Counted from the first letter of the stretch, positions 13,091-25,550 are shown. The stretch: 64,000 nt of DNA from Echinococcus granulosus (GCF_000524195.1 NW_020170388.1:356800-420799); one strand, 5' to 3'. The notes: a model not told the origin generated them from the letters alone. A program made the numbers and translations.

Positions 13091-14090
13091 GGCTTTCTGC
13101 TGTTGCCTCCTGAGGCCACCATGAACGGTGCCGTGTGAACGAAATATTCCACCCCTTGTGTTTGTCTGTATGTTTGGCTTGTTTCTGTTGTTCCTGGTAC
13201 CTTTCCCTACCCTTTTTTTGCTCTTCTACAGTGTTTGTAGGGGGTTTTTTTTCTCCACTGGCTTCGGTTCTACTTAATTGGATTAGTAGAAGTGAGTTGG
13301 GTCTTGGGTCTAATTATCCCGTTTAATTTCACGTCTCCTCTATCTCCATTCCCACCAAGTTGATCGCGTATTCTTGTTTCAAATGTCTGGCCTCTCTTCT
13401 GGCGAATTGGTAGCTAATCACTCGCTCTTCAGCCGAACGAACTGTCACCAGCTGACACCCTCGAGCTCTGAAAGATCAAGTCAAGCTCTTAAATAGGAAC
13501 TCCAGGGAATTTAAAAACCGTTAGAAGCAGTTTGACAAACCTCGACTCGACGGTGCTGAAATGAGTTGTCCATACGCATTTCCTCAATATCATTGAGACA
13601 CGACCTTTTGACTGATCATTGATGATAGTCATCGGCTGAAGAGAGTTACCTTAACTATCATAAATGCACACCTCACAAATCAGGGCACTAGTTTCCTACA
13701 CCACGAATTTTTCTTCAACACTGTCAATAGGTGATTAGAGGGAGACGCCACGCCCACCATCCAACCTTATTAAATCATGAACTCTGGCATGCTTTGAGTG
13801 GGGGATTTGGCATGCATGTAAGTCAAGAGGGCGCGTAAATACAGATGCGACAATAACTAGTTTCAGGAGGCGAAGGTGTAAACGACGTTGGTCTAGGTAC
13901 GGAGAGGAACAGAGACCTCAAGGGGCGAGTACAGACCCGCATTTTCATTCGCTTCCCCTCCTCAACCCCTGCCCTGCCTTCCCCTGCCACCCTCCTTTCT
14001 CAATCACACTCTGGGAGTTAAAGTTTTGACGCAGCTGTGGTCTGCCTATCATCCCGAACCCCCACACAGCGTTGTGTCGCTTTTTTTCAG

Positions 14091-14129
14091 GTTCCCAGAC
14101 ATATGAAAATCAACTGCTCAAAATGACGA
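14091..14129 (+). CDS. Candidate small exon of the CEP290-like gene
   Basis: This follows a very strong acceptor, CGCTTTTTTTCAG, and is followed by GTAGGC. Entered in phase 1 it reads SQTYENQLLKMT, similar to the TRMYETKLKELE stretch of CEP290. The exon at 12711 leaves phase 2, so at least one further small exon would be needed between them. The call rests on the acceptor and a short coiled-coil match. Confidence 0.25.
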
Positions 14130-14379
14130 GTAGGCACCTTGATGTGAAAATTAGCATTATTATTTACTATTAATTGGGGCCATGACCGATTGAAACAGGT
14201 AACCTTGACATCCTCTCTCAAAAGCGTCACTTTTTACCGTGCTGACTAGAAATACGAGGCACCTGTGAGTGGAAAATGGTAACAAAGAAGAGGGTCAGAT
14301 TCATCTTGCTTTGTCTACAAAACCAGGCACGCAGAAGACCAGGAAAAGTAGAGGTAGAAAATTGCTGGGGTTGATGTGC

Positions 14380-14423
14380 GGTCTGTGTGTGCTTGTGTGT
14401 GTGTGGGTGTGTATGTGCGTGTG
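14380..14423 (+). repeat. Imperfect (TG)n microsatellite
   Basis: Interrupted TGTG/GTGT repeats run across this stretch, with some GGTG and TATG interruptions. Confidence 0.85.
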
Positions 14424-17400
14424 ACTAAGATGGAAATAAATTACACACCACTTGAGGTCAAATTGGGTAGACGTCTGATCTCACGATTTGTCTTTGTGTT
14501 TTATGATTTCTCAGCCTTGAGAAGCGAGTAAACAGGAACAGACATCTGCGAGAAGAGTGTTCAACTAATTAATTTTTGTAGTGATAGTCTCAAAGGTAGA
14601 GGAAGACAATATTCCCCGTGAATCGGGCACAGTCGATTTTGGAAATACCTTGATGGATTAAGGTCCCCCTGAGCCATTGTGTGGATGTCAGGTGAAATGA
14701 CAGAAGTGGGGCAGATCTTACGAGCTGGTGAATTAAAACAGGAACCTAGGTGCTTTGAAAGCTGTAAACACGGCGTGGGCTACGCCCAAAATAGGCCGGG
14801 GAACAATGTAACTGACTTAACTCTGCACACCTTGTCCGTCTCCCGCAACCTGACGCCATAGTCTCCCAGCTATTCCCATATTTGTCTCCCAATATAACTT
14901 AGGGGCAGATGCTGAGGTGGTTTGTTAACCTTGAGAAGGGAGAGGGGAGGGGGAATTTACCGGCCTCGCCGCTAGTGGACATTCATCACATAACCTCTAG
15001 CCCCAAAAAACCGCCATCGCGTGAGGAGGATTGACTCAGCCTTGGTGTGCAAATCACAGCACCTGTGGGTGAACGTGCGCGCGAAGGCCTTTCTCAAACG
15101 TGTACAAGCACCCACCCACCCGCACGCACACCATAATCTGTCTCGACTCCTACCACCTCGCTTCCCTAACCAGTCGAGTTGTATCCTCCCTCCCTCTTTC
15201 CCCCTCCCCCCTTGATTTATACTCAGTCCACTGCGCTTCACAATGGTACGTCAAATATGTGGCGGTAACTTTAATGACCGTCTGACCGTGTCTGTCGCCA
15301 CAACCACCACCACCACTGCGCATGCTCAACTTGCTGGTAGATAAGTTGGCCGTGCTGCACCGATCAAGCCGCGCGTGTTGATGAGACTAATTAGAAAGGG
15401 GGATGAGATAAAGGCTCCCCTCCCGCCCCCTCCCCCCACTTTCCGCATCGTCTTGGGAGTAGTGAGTTTGAGCATTGCCTTGTCGGAGGCGAGGGGGGAG
15501 GGGGGTTAGGGGGTGTAGGTGGAACGATTGGGTGGTGCTCACTCTTGTGCGATCCACCACATACATCCACCCCACCCCCTTCCTCCCTTCCAGCAGATGT
15601 AGAAGCCGTTAAAACCTGCCCGGACATGCGCGGAACAGTAAGGCAATGTGTTTTGGTGAGGGAGTCGGGACCCGAAGGGTTGCGGTGAGAACCTACATGC
15701 GGTGAGGTGGTTTCACGGTTTGTACAAAAACTGGCATCGGACTCCATATTCACGCTGGCATACATTCTCGCACACGGACGCACGCGCCCGAGGTGAGTGC
15801 CCGGGCGAGGGCTCGCAGTGAATCTTATTTACGCACTAATTGACCACTAAGCATAGGAGGATTAACTGGACACACTTTAACCCACTTAATGACGTTAAAA
15901 GGTTGCAAAACCTGTCGAAAGCATAGCTCTTTCAATGAACCCTTTCGTCCTGAAGGCGCTAATAAATGTTTGCGTCTGGGAGTACGCAGAAGGGCTTGGA
16001 GGAAGGTAGTGCAGATGATCTGAAGACCATCAAATAGAGATCGGTAGTTGCTGAAATTACTCTTCTGTGTTGGTAAGACAGGTATGCAGGATACAAGTGA
16101 AATTTACATCACGCAGAGATGAATAATGAATGGATTTCTTAGGCACGTCTTATCTGCGAAAGGCATTGCATGGTTCACTCTCCCTCCTCCACCCTTTTGC
16201 CACTCTACGGACCCTTCTTGTAAGTCGGTTTGTCTTAAAGAATCTTCACCTTAATGCTATTCAATGGTTTATCCGAATTAATTGTCTCGCAACGTATGAA
16301 GCATAATGTGGACTTGAGATGACTTAAAAAGGAAGGTTTCTACCTCATTAGTGAGAGGCGAAATGTGGTAGACCTCGTGCTGCCACTAATGTGGTGTCCG
16401 AGTTAGCTCCTAAAGGCGTCAAATAACATTCGAGGGCACTGATAGCTTCAGCCTTGGTCGACTGAAGGGTTGGAGGACTGGTGAGACTGGTAATACTGAA
16501 AAGGTCGAGTCTAAGAAGGCTGAGGAGGCTGACATCATCGTGTCTAGTTTTCATCCTCTTCACCTTGAAGGCAAGTTTTGTGATGTCTACAAGCCATAAA
16601 ATACTATTTCCCCTAGTTTATAGTCTTCAATAGGAATTTTACTTGCTTCAACCCCCTTAAGCAAATCATTTATGGCTGAACTGCCATTTCACGCCATTCA
16701 CAATCTTTAAATCGCTGTTTTAACTTCTCGACATTTTCACCAACAGGCTGTCAAAAGAAGATTGACTACGTTAAGGAGTTGCCTTTAAGGCAAAAACAAC
16801 CTCTTTCATCAATCTACCAATGACATTTCGTACCGAAGGTAGGTAAGAAACACATGTCAGATAAATGTGGTGCTAACCTTGTATAGGCCAGTCGGGACGT
16901 CACACATACGTGACAGTGGAGGTAAAGTTGTTTATGTTTACTTTTCGAGTTGGATTTGTGAGCGGTACCTTCATGGGATACGAAGAGTTCAGTTTTAGAT
17001 AAAACAACAACTGGAACGTTCACACTACTTTGGTAGAGAAAGTGCCACTGAGGATATTATCTATTCCTGTGTTTAACAGTAATGCCAAACCTTTTGGAAG
17101 GCCTAGTGGATTGAAACCATTTCACATGCCATTTATAACTCACCTCAAATCACGGCTTTCGGAGTGGCAGTGCTCGTAAATTACAAAGGCGTTGAAGAAA
17201 TCAAGCCTTACGCATCCTCATTTGAATTATAGCCATACCAAAGAGCGAGGAACAACAACACTTAGGGTGGACATGATTTTAGAGTGATAGATGTGTGTGT
17301 GTGGGAGTATAGCGTCTTTTTGGTCTCTATCAGACCAAAATGTCTCACAAACTTTGTGTTTCACCCTTGTCCGCCTCCCCCAAGAGTCACAGTCCCAAGT

Positions 17401-18554
17401 AGATGCCCGTACGTTTACAAATTAATTTTCAGTCTGCCGACTCTCCGCTCCAGTGGCAGTTACTGTCACCGCGTTCCTCCTAGCAGTCAAAAAAGAAACT
17501 CGGCCGACACAACCGAATGAAATTAGCAATTGCCTCACCGAACTGCCAAATCCCACTTCCGTCCCAAAAGCAAGAAAGAAAGTGCGATTATCCTCAAGCC
17601 CAGGACTGAACTGAGCTGTTGGCACTGTGATTGATGACAACCAAGTACCATCAAGTGTTGGGATGCACATATCACATACATAATACTGGTGTAGCGAACG
17701 TGTTACCTTCCAATTGGGCGAAACTCTTCACCGCCAATCCAAGGTGGGTTCAATTTTACTGTTAATTTTCCACACACATCAACACAGCGGCAGAGACAAC
17801 TTTTGGTTGCTAAAACACGCTCCTAAGTGGATAACAGATGTCTGGAATGAAACGACCCCGACGGCATGTCGGAGGTCCACTTCTTCGACCAATTGATTTT
17901 ACAGGCACCTTAATGTTTTCCTCGACTTATTATTCCTCTGATTACTTGCTTTAAACCAATTTTAGCCGGATTTTTTGGCTGGTAGTCCCCTGAAACAACA
18001 AGCACTTCACCTTCAACTGAAGCAATAAAGATATGGCAATGATTTTGAAGATTCTGGTAGTTTCAACGTGAAATCGATGTTAGAGAATGCTTTTTAATTA
18101 AAATATTATAAGTACGTGATTTTATATGTGGAACGAAGGTAATTAACACCTTATCTACTAGCGTCACATATACGTGACAAGTGTTCCTCAACTAATGCTA
18201 ACTGATCGTCCCAAATCGGGCTGCAAATAGATTAGTTGAGTTTAAATTGATACGTAATATTCTAAAATGATTTAAATTTTTTAGCACTGCTTTGGTCAAA
18301 ATTCTTTTAAATTAAGTTGATGGGTTCCCCTTTTATGCGCTGTTTTGGTTCAATAAAATGTCCCTTTTAATCAACTCAACCCTGTTCTGAAGATTTACAT
18401 CCTCACTGATGCTGCTCATCGGCCGGTCTTTTTCTTCCTCTTAATTCTGACTCGGGCCAAAACAGCAAAATCTCAACTGAATGCTGCGCCTTCATGAATA
18501 GTTCAGTGCTCGGTGTGTTGGCAATGCTGCATTTATTAGTCAACTAACAGCGCT

Positions 18555-18760
18555 ACGAGTTTTTCCTGAGGGCGGAAGAAGACACAAAACTCGGGCAGAA
18601 TATGTAACGCCGACGTACAGAAGGGTCGACGGGGGCTAATGGCATGCCCTGGAGGCCGTGCCGTCTAACGGAGGAACAAAGGCGGGGCCTCAAGTGCCCG
18701 CAAAACCGAAACACAGAGTTAAATAAACAATCGAAGTATTAAAAACTGTTATTTAATCTT
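18555..18760 (+). mobile_element. Solo LTR-like copy of the TRIM-like family
   Basis: This single copy shows the terminal repeat of the elements at 9.2-10.3 and 54.0-55.0 kb more clearly than they do. It has a CCTGAGG start, CGCCGACGTACAGAAGGG, GGCATGCCCTGGAGGCCGT, CTCAAGTGCCCGC and CAATCGAAGTATT. No second repeat lies within 1.2 kb on either side, so it behaves like a solo LTR left by recombination. Confidence 0.55.
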
Positions 18761-19636
18761 AATCTAAATATCCTTTCCTAGAGAATAGTACTGACTTCAT
18801 TTTTTACTAACCCCTTCCTTTCAGTTAATCTTCATTGATAAGTACACCTGTAAATCCATGGAATAGGCAAAACCTCTTCGTGAATTTGGAGGACAAGGCG
18901 CCCTACCCCCTAATTATTTATTCTCTCAGCAACCGGGACAGCTTGAAATAGCCCTAGGGTTAATGCGTGTGATTCCAGCGCCATGTGCACACAATTTGTC
19001 TGTGCTATGTCTTCGTCACAAATAAGTGTCGTCTTCTCAATCAATTAAACTTGACTGATGGTGCCAAACCGCGCATCGAAAACAAAGTGATGAAAACAAT
19101 AAAGCGGGTAGATTAGTGGGTATTTTTGTTAAATTGTGAAAAGTAGAATTTAGCTTTAAAAAGCTGTCCATTCGATGTAGCAAGTGTCAGTGACGTGTTT
19201 GCGCCTCCGATTGCCTCTGACAATGATCCTGAGTCGAATTGTCAACATACACTAGGTCGACGTTGCATAAGTCATTATGAGTCTACTTCTGGGCTTCATT
19301 GGCCTCAAAACACAAAATATGGAAAATATAAAGGGAACCAATCCACCAACATCATTATTTTTATGCATCGAAGGGCCAAGGCCCAAAATGTGAGCATTTG
19401 ACAGGGTCACCGCCGGTGAAAACCGCAGTGTGACAGGAGGCTATTCAAATCTCTGCTGCATCACCGATGGACTCTGAGTTTTGATGGCATTGCTCTACTT
19501 TTTTCTTTTCCCTCAGATCAGCGCGCACGAATGTCTCGAGTGAACAAGCATTACCCATTCGCGGAGCGAAAGGGAGAGGGTTTATTTCAACTGTCGCTAA
19601 TAGATGCGGGGTCGTTGCGTTTTCATTTCGTCTGTG

Positions 19637-19657
19637 CAGAGAGAGAGAGAGAGAGAA
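19637..19657 (+). repeat. (GA)n microsatellite
   Basis: An uninterrupted run of GA dinucleotides; CA-rich repeats follow at about 19812-19843. Confidence 0.9.
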
Positions 19658-21480
19658 AGGTACCCCAAGTTCACCTTGAAGTTTCTCCCATAAACCTCCT
19701 CCCCTCTTGTCTGCCTGCACTAATCGCCCATTTGTGTTGTCGCTCGCATCGAGGCGGAGAGGGTGGGGGGGGGGGAAGATCGAAAGTAGTTGCATTAACT
19801 AACGTACCACACCACACACAAACCCTCACACACACACGCACAAGGTAGCGGCGTCAGCTGTTTCACTCTCCTCTCCCTCTGTATGCTTGACGTAGGGCAT
19901 TAAAAGTGGGCCGCACATTTATACTCCCCTCGTTCTCTATCTGTGCGTCCAAGTGTTAAATTTTGGTAGTGCCTTTGGCACCTTTGACCTCGTTGTTGCA
20001 ACTGTCACCAGCTCTATGGGAGAGGGGTGGGATGGCTTGGGGGTTAAATTCCGTAATGGACTGCTCTTGAACTAAAACAGCCTTTCCATGAATTTTAGCC
20101 ACTGATTCAGAATCAGGACAGACATGGAAGTAGCCAATTAAAATTTGGGTTTTTTGAAAAGAATATAGGCCGTTTATTGCGCTGATTTGGCAGACTCAAA
20201 TGGCCTTTGGTTTTTGGATGGCTTCTTCCTTCTATAGGCGATAAGTTAAACTGCTTTAGATGGAAATGAGAAGGCATCTGAGAGAAGTAGTGTAATGACT
20301 TCGCGGATGAATTTCTGTCTCTTTACCTCCGATTGGTGTTCCACAAATTTTGATAACCCTTCTGCTTTGGAAAAATAATTCCACATTTAGACAAAAAACG
20401 AACCTTTTATCTGCAGATAAAATTTGAAGATAACTTTACGCAGTACTGGAATATTTGGTTAGTCGAAATTTCCCAAGTTCTGCGCGACTTAACAATATAC
20501 TAGTCTAATTCAAATCCAGCAGGAATTTACAACTTAAAAAGTAGCTGAATGGCATATTTGATCAATTTCTTTTCTACCAAAACAGTGCTAGATCAACACT
20601 ACCATGATTGCATCTGCAAGGCGGTCCAATTCCCCCTCCTGAGCCTGGCGACGCAAATGCGTGACATGAGTACTTTATCAGTAAACAGATCGGGTGAGCT
20701 CAAAATAGCAATCCAGGTGTACAAGATGGTCTTGGCTGATAATAGCCACTTTATTTTAGGTGTTGCGCGGCGGCTGAAAATTACCAGCGATTTAAAATCA
20801 CCTCAGAACAATGAAATGGCGGAACAGTGGTGGTCAAGCTTCCCCTCGGCCTCCTAAAAGACTTTAAAGTCTGTTCTCAAAATCTAAGAAGAGAACAAAA
20901 AAGCTGTTATCCTAGTATGACTACAAGTTCATGGAAAAGTCTCGGTATCCTATATGTGAGACTGACAACGAAAGTGTTAACGGTAAGCCAGAGGATATAG
21001 TCAATAAATTCATTGGCATTTGTTCGCCGTTAATTGTGAACCAGATTGGTCCTCAAAACGCTTTACTAGGGGATTCAATACTTTCTGAACCAACACTAGT
21101 GAATACAACCGTTTCGCGTACCAGACAACACTAAATCAACAAAAAGTGCAGATAACCGAGTGCCTTGAAGCCAGAGTGAAGCCCCGGTCCCAGCGCAGTG
21201 AATCGACTCATTTAGTGCGTTCAACCGCGTACGAAGCGTGTTACAACGCGCATTAGAATTTTGTCTACGCAGTTTTGCTGTCGCAAATGGGTTTAATATA
21301 CCATGGAGAGTGAGTAGCTGTTTGGCAGGTCTATCCAAAATTTGTCCATTCTGACTAATTACTCTCATAGGGACAAATCCACTCGGAAGAGATAATTGCA
21401 TCCACCAATTCTTGAGGATACTACCAAGAAATTACAGAAGTACGACCTCTTCCTGACTATTTACATTTACAAGGGCCTTG

Positions 21481-21547
21481 CTGATTGGACAATAATGTGG
21501 CGTGAACTCATACGCGCGCAAACTCCTGTTCCCGTTGACCAATCAGA
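21481..21547 (+). promoter_or_regulatory. Paired CCAAT boxes upstream of the Snail gene
   Basis: CTGATTGGAC at 21481-21490 (inverted CCAAT) and GACCAATCAG at 21538-21547 (direct CCAAT) are near-mirror images about 47 bp apart. The direct box lies about 60 bp before the TATA box at 21600, a normal spacing for NF-Y sites in a TATA promoter. Confidence 0.6.
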
Positions 21548-21599
21548 TAACAGCTTGCACGCGAGTGGTCGAGGTTGCCGCGCGAAGCAGCAGAAGCGT

Positions 21600-21607
21600 T
21601 ATAAATA
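21600..21607 (+). promoter_or_regulatory. TATA box of the Snail gene
   Basis: TATAAATA lies 39 bp before the start codon at 21639. Transcription about 30 bp downstream would leave a 5' leader of only about ten nucleotides. Together with the upstream CCAAT pair it makes the clearest core promoter in the window. Confidence 0.65.
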
Positions 21608-21638
21608 GCACTCGCATGGTTTACGTGGCCACAGCAAA

Positions 21639-23305
21639 ATGTGGTCGGCCCTCGAATCCAAGGATGTTTTACCTGGAGTAAAGAACGAACAACCTGATGT
21701 CTTTCAAATGATGTGGAATAATGCCTTCTCCCTGGTCGGTCCTACCCCCCAAATGGGCGAGGTGGTGCTTCAAAAACAACTCAATGCTTCCTCCCTGCTG
21801 CAACACGCCCTGACAATTCTCTCTAAGCGAGTTCCTTCTGATTCTTCCAAGCCCCAAGTTGTACCCAAACAAATCGGTGAGCTGCGAGCGTATATTTTTA
21901 TGGTTTGAAGTTGAGCAGCATATGGGGAAGGGATTTCATGATCGTGGCCATCTGTCGATATCGTTGAGATTTGTGAGTCGGACCGACAGCTCAAAATTTG
22001 TCTAGACCGGAGAGAAAAGGGCCATGCGAAGGGGTAGGTACACGAGCACCCTTCACGGGACCACCTGCCATGCAAATTTAAGCCGCACCTGCGGTAAGTT
22101 GACAACAGAATCAATAAATCATCGCCTACATCCTCCCACCGTCTGTCCCACAATAACCACTGAGGGGAATGCATTGGGACTCGCTGATCTGATCGGAGAT
22201 CGTAGCTGCATTGTTGATGAGTGGAGGACAGAGGGGGGGTGTTTGGGGGGGGGGGGGGGAGGACGTAAGCGAGACATTTTTCACACTTTCGTGGGATGGG
22301 AAAACTCACTTCCCACGCCAGTTGATTACACTGCACTTCATCCATTATTAAGGGATTCCACGGTACCTGATTTTTTTCTTATTCCGTTATTTAAGCAGAT
22401 GGAGGATCCAGTGGTGATTCACCGCCATCATTCCGGAACTTTTCTAGTGAGAACCTCAAGCAGCCACCACCGCCACCGTGGTTTACCTTTGCATTCCATC
22501 CCCCGGTTCAAGCAAATCAATCATCTCAGCAGCCTCCCATTGATCTCTCAAAAGAGAAATCCCCCAAATATAGTAATTTTTCCATTCCCCATCTTTTGGG
22601 CCAAATTCCAGACGAGAATGCGCGTCCGACGAAGACTTGCTTCGAATGCACCTTCTGCGGACGAAGCTACGTCACAAAGACGGGTCTTCAACGGCACCAG
22701 AACCAATGTCCTAGAGTGGACAGTGGAAGGCTAACTCCACCATCTCCTGAAAGTCCAGATCCTGACGAACATGCGTCATCTCTGTCACCGTCTTCATCGG
22801 CAATCTCACGGCAATACACCTGTCACGTTTGTGCCAAGATCTACTACTCCATGTCAGCACTGAAGATGCATATTCGGACGCACACTCTACCCTGCAAATG
22901 TAACATCTGTGGGAAGGCGTTTTCTCGCATGTGGCTCCTGAATGGTCATCTGCGGACGCATACAGGTGCGTCGACCTTTCATAATTCTTCACTCCTTCCC
23001 TTGGTTATTTTGAGCATTACATAACGAGGTGGTTATGATGATTCTTGACAGGCGAAAAACCATTTGCCTGCCGGGTGTGTCAGAGGGCTTTTGCGGATAG
23101 ATCGAATCTGCGAGCGCATATGCAGACGCACTCGGAGGTGAAGCGATACCGCTGTGAGGAGTGTGGCAAGACCTTCTCGAGAATGGGCCTCCTGACAAAA
23201 CACACACGTTCGGGATGTTCCACCCAGCTGTCCACCGGTTCGCCACCACCTCAACAAGTCGACTCCTCGCAACTTCAGCGGAACCCAGCGTCGATTTTCT
23301 CCTGA
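21639..23305 (+). CDS. SNAI: Snail-family C2H2 zinc-finger transcriptional repressor
   Basis: Three exons, 21639-21876, 22399-22965 and 23052-23305, join in phase 1 at both junctions to give 352 residues. The C-terminal half carries five zinc fingers: a C2HC finger near residues 163-185, a second starting at Cys221, then three joined by classical linkers. Family-defining strings include [32 protein letters not shown] and a final TFSRM-LL-KH-SGC. That last string separates Snail from Scratch. Fingers of this class bind the E-box CACCTG/CAGGTG. PIDLS at residues 126-130 is a CtBP corepressor motif (PxDLS). The N-terminus starts MWSALESKD and has no SNAG motif. The start is the first ATG after an in-frame stop at 21606. 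Snail proteins direct mesoderm, neural and epithelial-mesenchymal programmes. Confidence 0.95.
22232..22261 (+). repeat. Poly-G tract inside Snail intron 1
   Basis: Two G runs, of about 7 and about 15, are separated by TGTTT. They lie about 140 bp before the exon 2 acceptor on the transcribed-sense strand. Confidence 0.85.
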
Positions 23306-23943
23306 GTTTTGTTTGTAATTTGATGAGCGAATGAGTTAGAGAGGCTTTTTGAAGATATTCCTTGCTGATCAAGTGTGCTAAGTCTATGATTTTTATCAAT
23401 CGATTAAGGGACGAATGAACGCCCCAGGAGGTGCGTTGAGATGAGGCCTTATAAAAAAAAATTAGGTAATGGTTTTAGTATATTCAAGTTCAATGCCTTC
23501 AAATGTCTGCCTCTTTCATTGCCCATTGTAATTATCCACATCCCTTTACCGACTGTCGATAGTGCGCCTTTGGATGTCGGTCTCTCTACCGAATCCGCAC
23601 GGGGATGCATCAAAATTGAATTAGCTTCCTCTAATCGTTTTGGCACTTTTATTAGCTTCATTGGAACTCGACGTTGATTTTCTCGTATATTCCGTCTTTG
23701 ACTTGGCAAGGGGAAAAGGCGGGGGTGGCAGTTTGGGAGTACTGTGTGTTGATTGACTATGCTAATTAAGGACCTCTTTTGAGCTACTAGGGGCTCGATG
23801 GGTTGTCCAAGTGGTCTGTTGACTCAGAACTGCCCGGAACTGGGAAGTGGCGATTGCTGACTGTCCACGATCTTCCCAGTGTCGAGGACTTCAGGGTCGA
23901 TTGTGTGCGTAAAATCGGTTTATAGCTACTGGATGAATGCCCC

Positions 23944-23949
23944 AATAAA
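23944..23949 (+). promoter_or_regulatory. Candidate polyadenylation signal of the Snail gene
   Basis: AATAAA lies 639 bp after the stop codon and is followed by a T-rich stretch near 23966. It would give a 3' UTR of about 0.65 kb. Confidence 0.45.
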
Positions 23950-25426
23950 ACTCAGCCAGAGAGATTGTTTTTTTTTGAATAAGAAGTATTTGTGGTCCTT
24001 TCACTGAGTTCCACTTGATAATTCTTACTCTCCTTTTTTGAGAAGAATCCCTTGACTATCTATTAGGGCCTCAGCGGAGGCCAGACCACTAACGCTTGTA
24101 CTTGGGAGGGGACCAATTAAACTGGTGCCAACCCAAAAATCAGGAATGTAATTGCCCCCAGACAAAGGACATCCCGCCCATATTTTATTGCGCCCTAACC
24201 AACCAACCAATCTCTTTGAAATGCGGGATTTTAGCTTTGATCGCTCGGTGGCTCCCATAAACAGCTCACATTTGTCATATCGCTAGCGGACAGGAAAAAT
24301 TGAGGCCTTTATGTATGCTCAGCTCCATGGTTCTTCTTCCTTCTGTTCAGAAATCGCGTAAATTTAATTTTAGAATATAAGCTTTAGGCAGTACGCTTAA
24401 TTTTGATCTCGTTGATTGGACTCCTTAGACCTTCCTATAACCATGAAACCCCAGTTTTGCACGCCGGCTCCCGTGGTGGATTGTAGCAAATTTTTGTGGA
24501 GAGGATCATTTGGCTGACTTAACACGTTCATCACCTGCATGGCACATATATGTGACAAGCACTTGATTTGCCGGTCTGTGCCAACTGCGCAAACCAATTT
24601 GCGTCACACACAGAGGGGTCAAGCTAAAACCGTCAAAGCAGATGTCGGATGATGTCTTGGCTAGAGTATACCCGCACTTTTTTGGCTGTTAAACAGTGGT
24701 TAATTTAGTCAAATAAGCAACTCCACATAGTAATCCACTCGCCTCTAAGAATGTGGTAGCAAACGTGTTGGGGGGCCTAGAATTGTGTCTTGCCGATGCC
24801 AGGGAAGGGTTCGCAACATTTAGCCTCGACCAGAGCCGAAGTTAATAACTTGTTTATTGAGTACTTATGGAATTCCGCTGTGAAAGGACCAGTTCATCTG
24901 AAAAGGTGAAATGTCGATCCCATTCTAAAGTCTCCTTTTACCAGTTGAAGTCGGTGTCCGTTTATGTTCCCATCATGTTGCAGCCGACGTTCGAATGCCA
25001 GGCATGCAGTACGTCAGTCCATCCTGGTGAATCTACAATGGCTGAAGTCAAAAACCGAGTTGTCAATATGTGGTATAACACCTTGGATATCCTCTCAAAC
25101 TCAACATTCGTAAACAAATTGTGTAAATCGCATGTCAGACTGTCTACGGGAAGTCGAAAAGCTTGATTAGTCCCTTCACTGCTCGCGCGGTCAAGGTTTG
25201 TCGAGCCGCGTTAACCACTGCATCACGGATCACAAAAACAGTGATGGAAGGAGGTATTTAAGCAGTTCAAAAAGTTGTGCAATTTTGCCACCCAGAGGGC
25301 TGTAGAGGTGGCGTTTTCGAGCCCCACAATGCAGGCGCACCCCGAGTGGTTATTTATCCCCAAAACATGCGCCGCCGACATGCATGAAAACGATGCAATG
25401 GGACGTAATGGCTACTTGCCTACCTG

Positions 25427-25448
25427 ACTGGCTAGCTGGCTGGCTGGT
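25427..25448 (+). repeat. (GGCT)n tetranucleotide repeat
   Basis: Tandem GGCT units with one GGCTA variant. A longer array of the same unit occurs at 26590-26621. Confidence 0.8.
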
Positions 25449-25550
25449 GCGCTGTTCAAGCTATTGGATGAATGAGAGGGTGGGGACGGTGAAGAGGGGC
25501 GGTTTGCATGTCCACACCTGTGGGTATGTGTGTGGGTTTGCACCTTCGTG

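Larger units (their letters stand above)
14130..21480. other. Gene-poor 7-kb flank upstream of the Snail gene
   Basis: No exon with family resemblance was found on either strand. The interval contains GC-rich patches (15100-15800), two copies of the GTCAC-N6-GTGAC palindrome (16899 and 18163), a solo LTR-like fragment (18555-18760), and GA, CA and G microsatellites (19637-19843). Its position next to a developmental transcription factor makes it a likely place for distal regulatory elements, but none can be named from sequence alone. Confidence 0.5.

Noticed and set aside
12798..13152. Overlapping frames on both strands
   Set aside because: All come from a CT-rich simple tract; composition alone explains them.
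15387..15783. Two reverse-strand frames, 62 and 130 codons
   Set aside because: GC-rich, proline-rich and mutually overlapping; no splice chain or family resemblance.
20549..20857. 102-codon plus-strand frame before Snail
   Set aside because: ATG start but no similarity to a known domain, no neighbouring exons in phase, and no promoter or poly(A) context. Possible but unsupported.
21770..22345. 191-codon minus-strand frame antisense to Snail exon 1 and intron 1
   Set aside because: Antisense shadow of the Snail exon, with proline runs made by the poly-G tract; no conserved feature.
22024..22734. 236-codon plus-strand frame over Snail intron 1 and exon 2
   Set aside because: It is an out-of-frame reading. 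The zinc-finger frame (codons starting at 22401) contains PIDLS and the fingers, while this one crosses the poly-G tract and ends without a domain.
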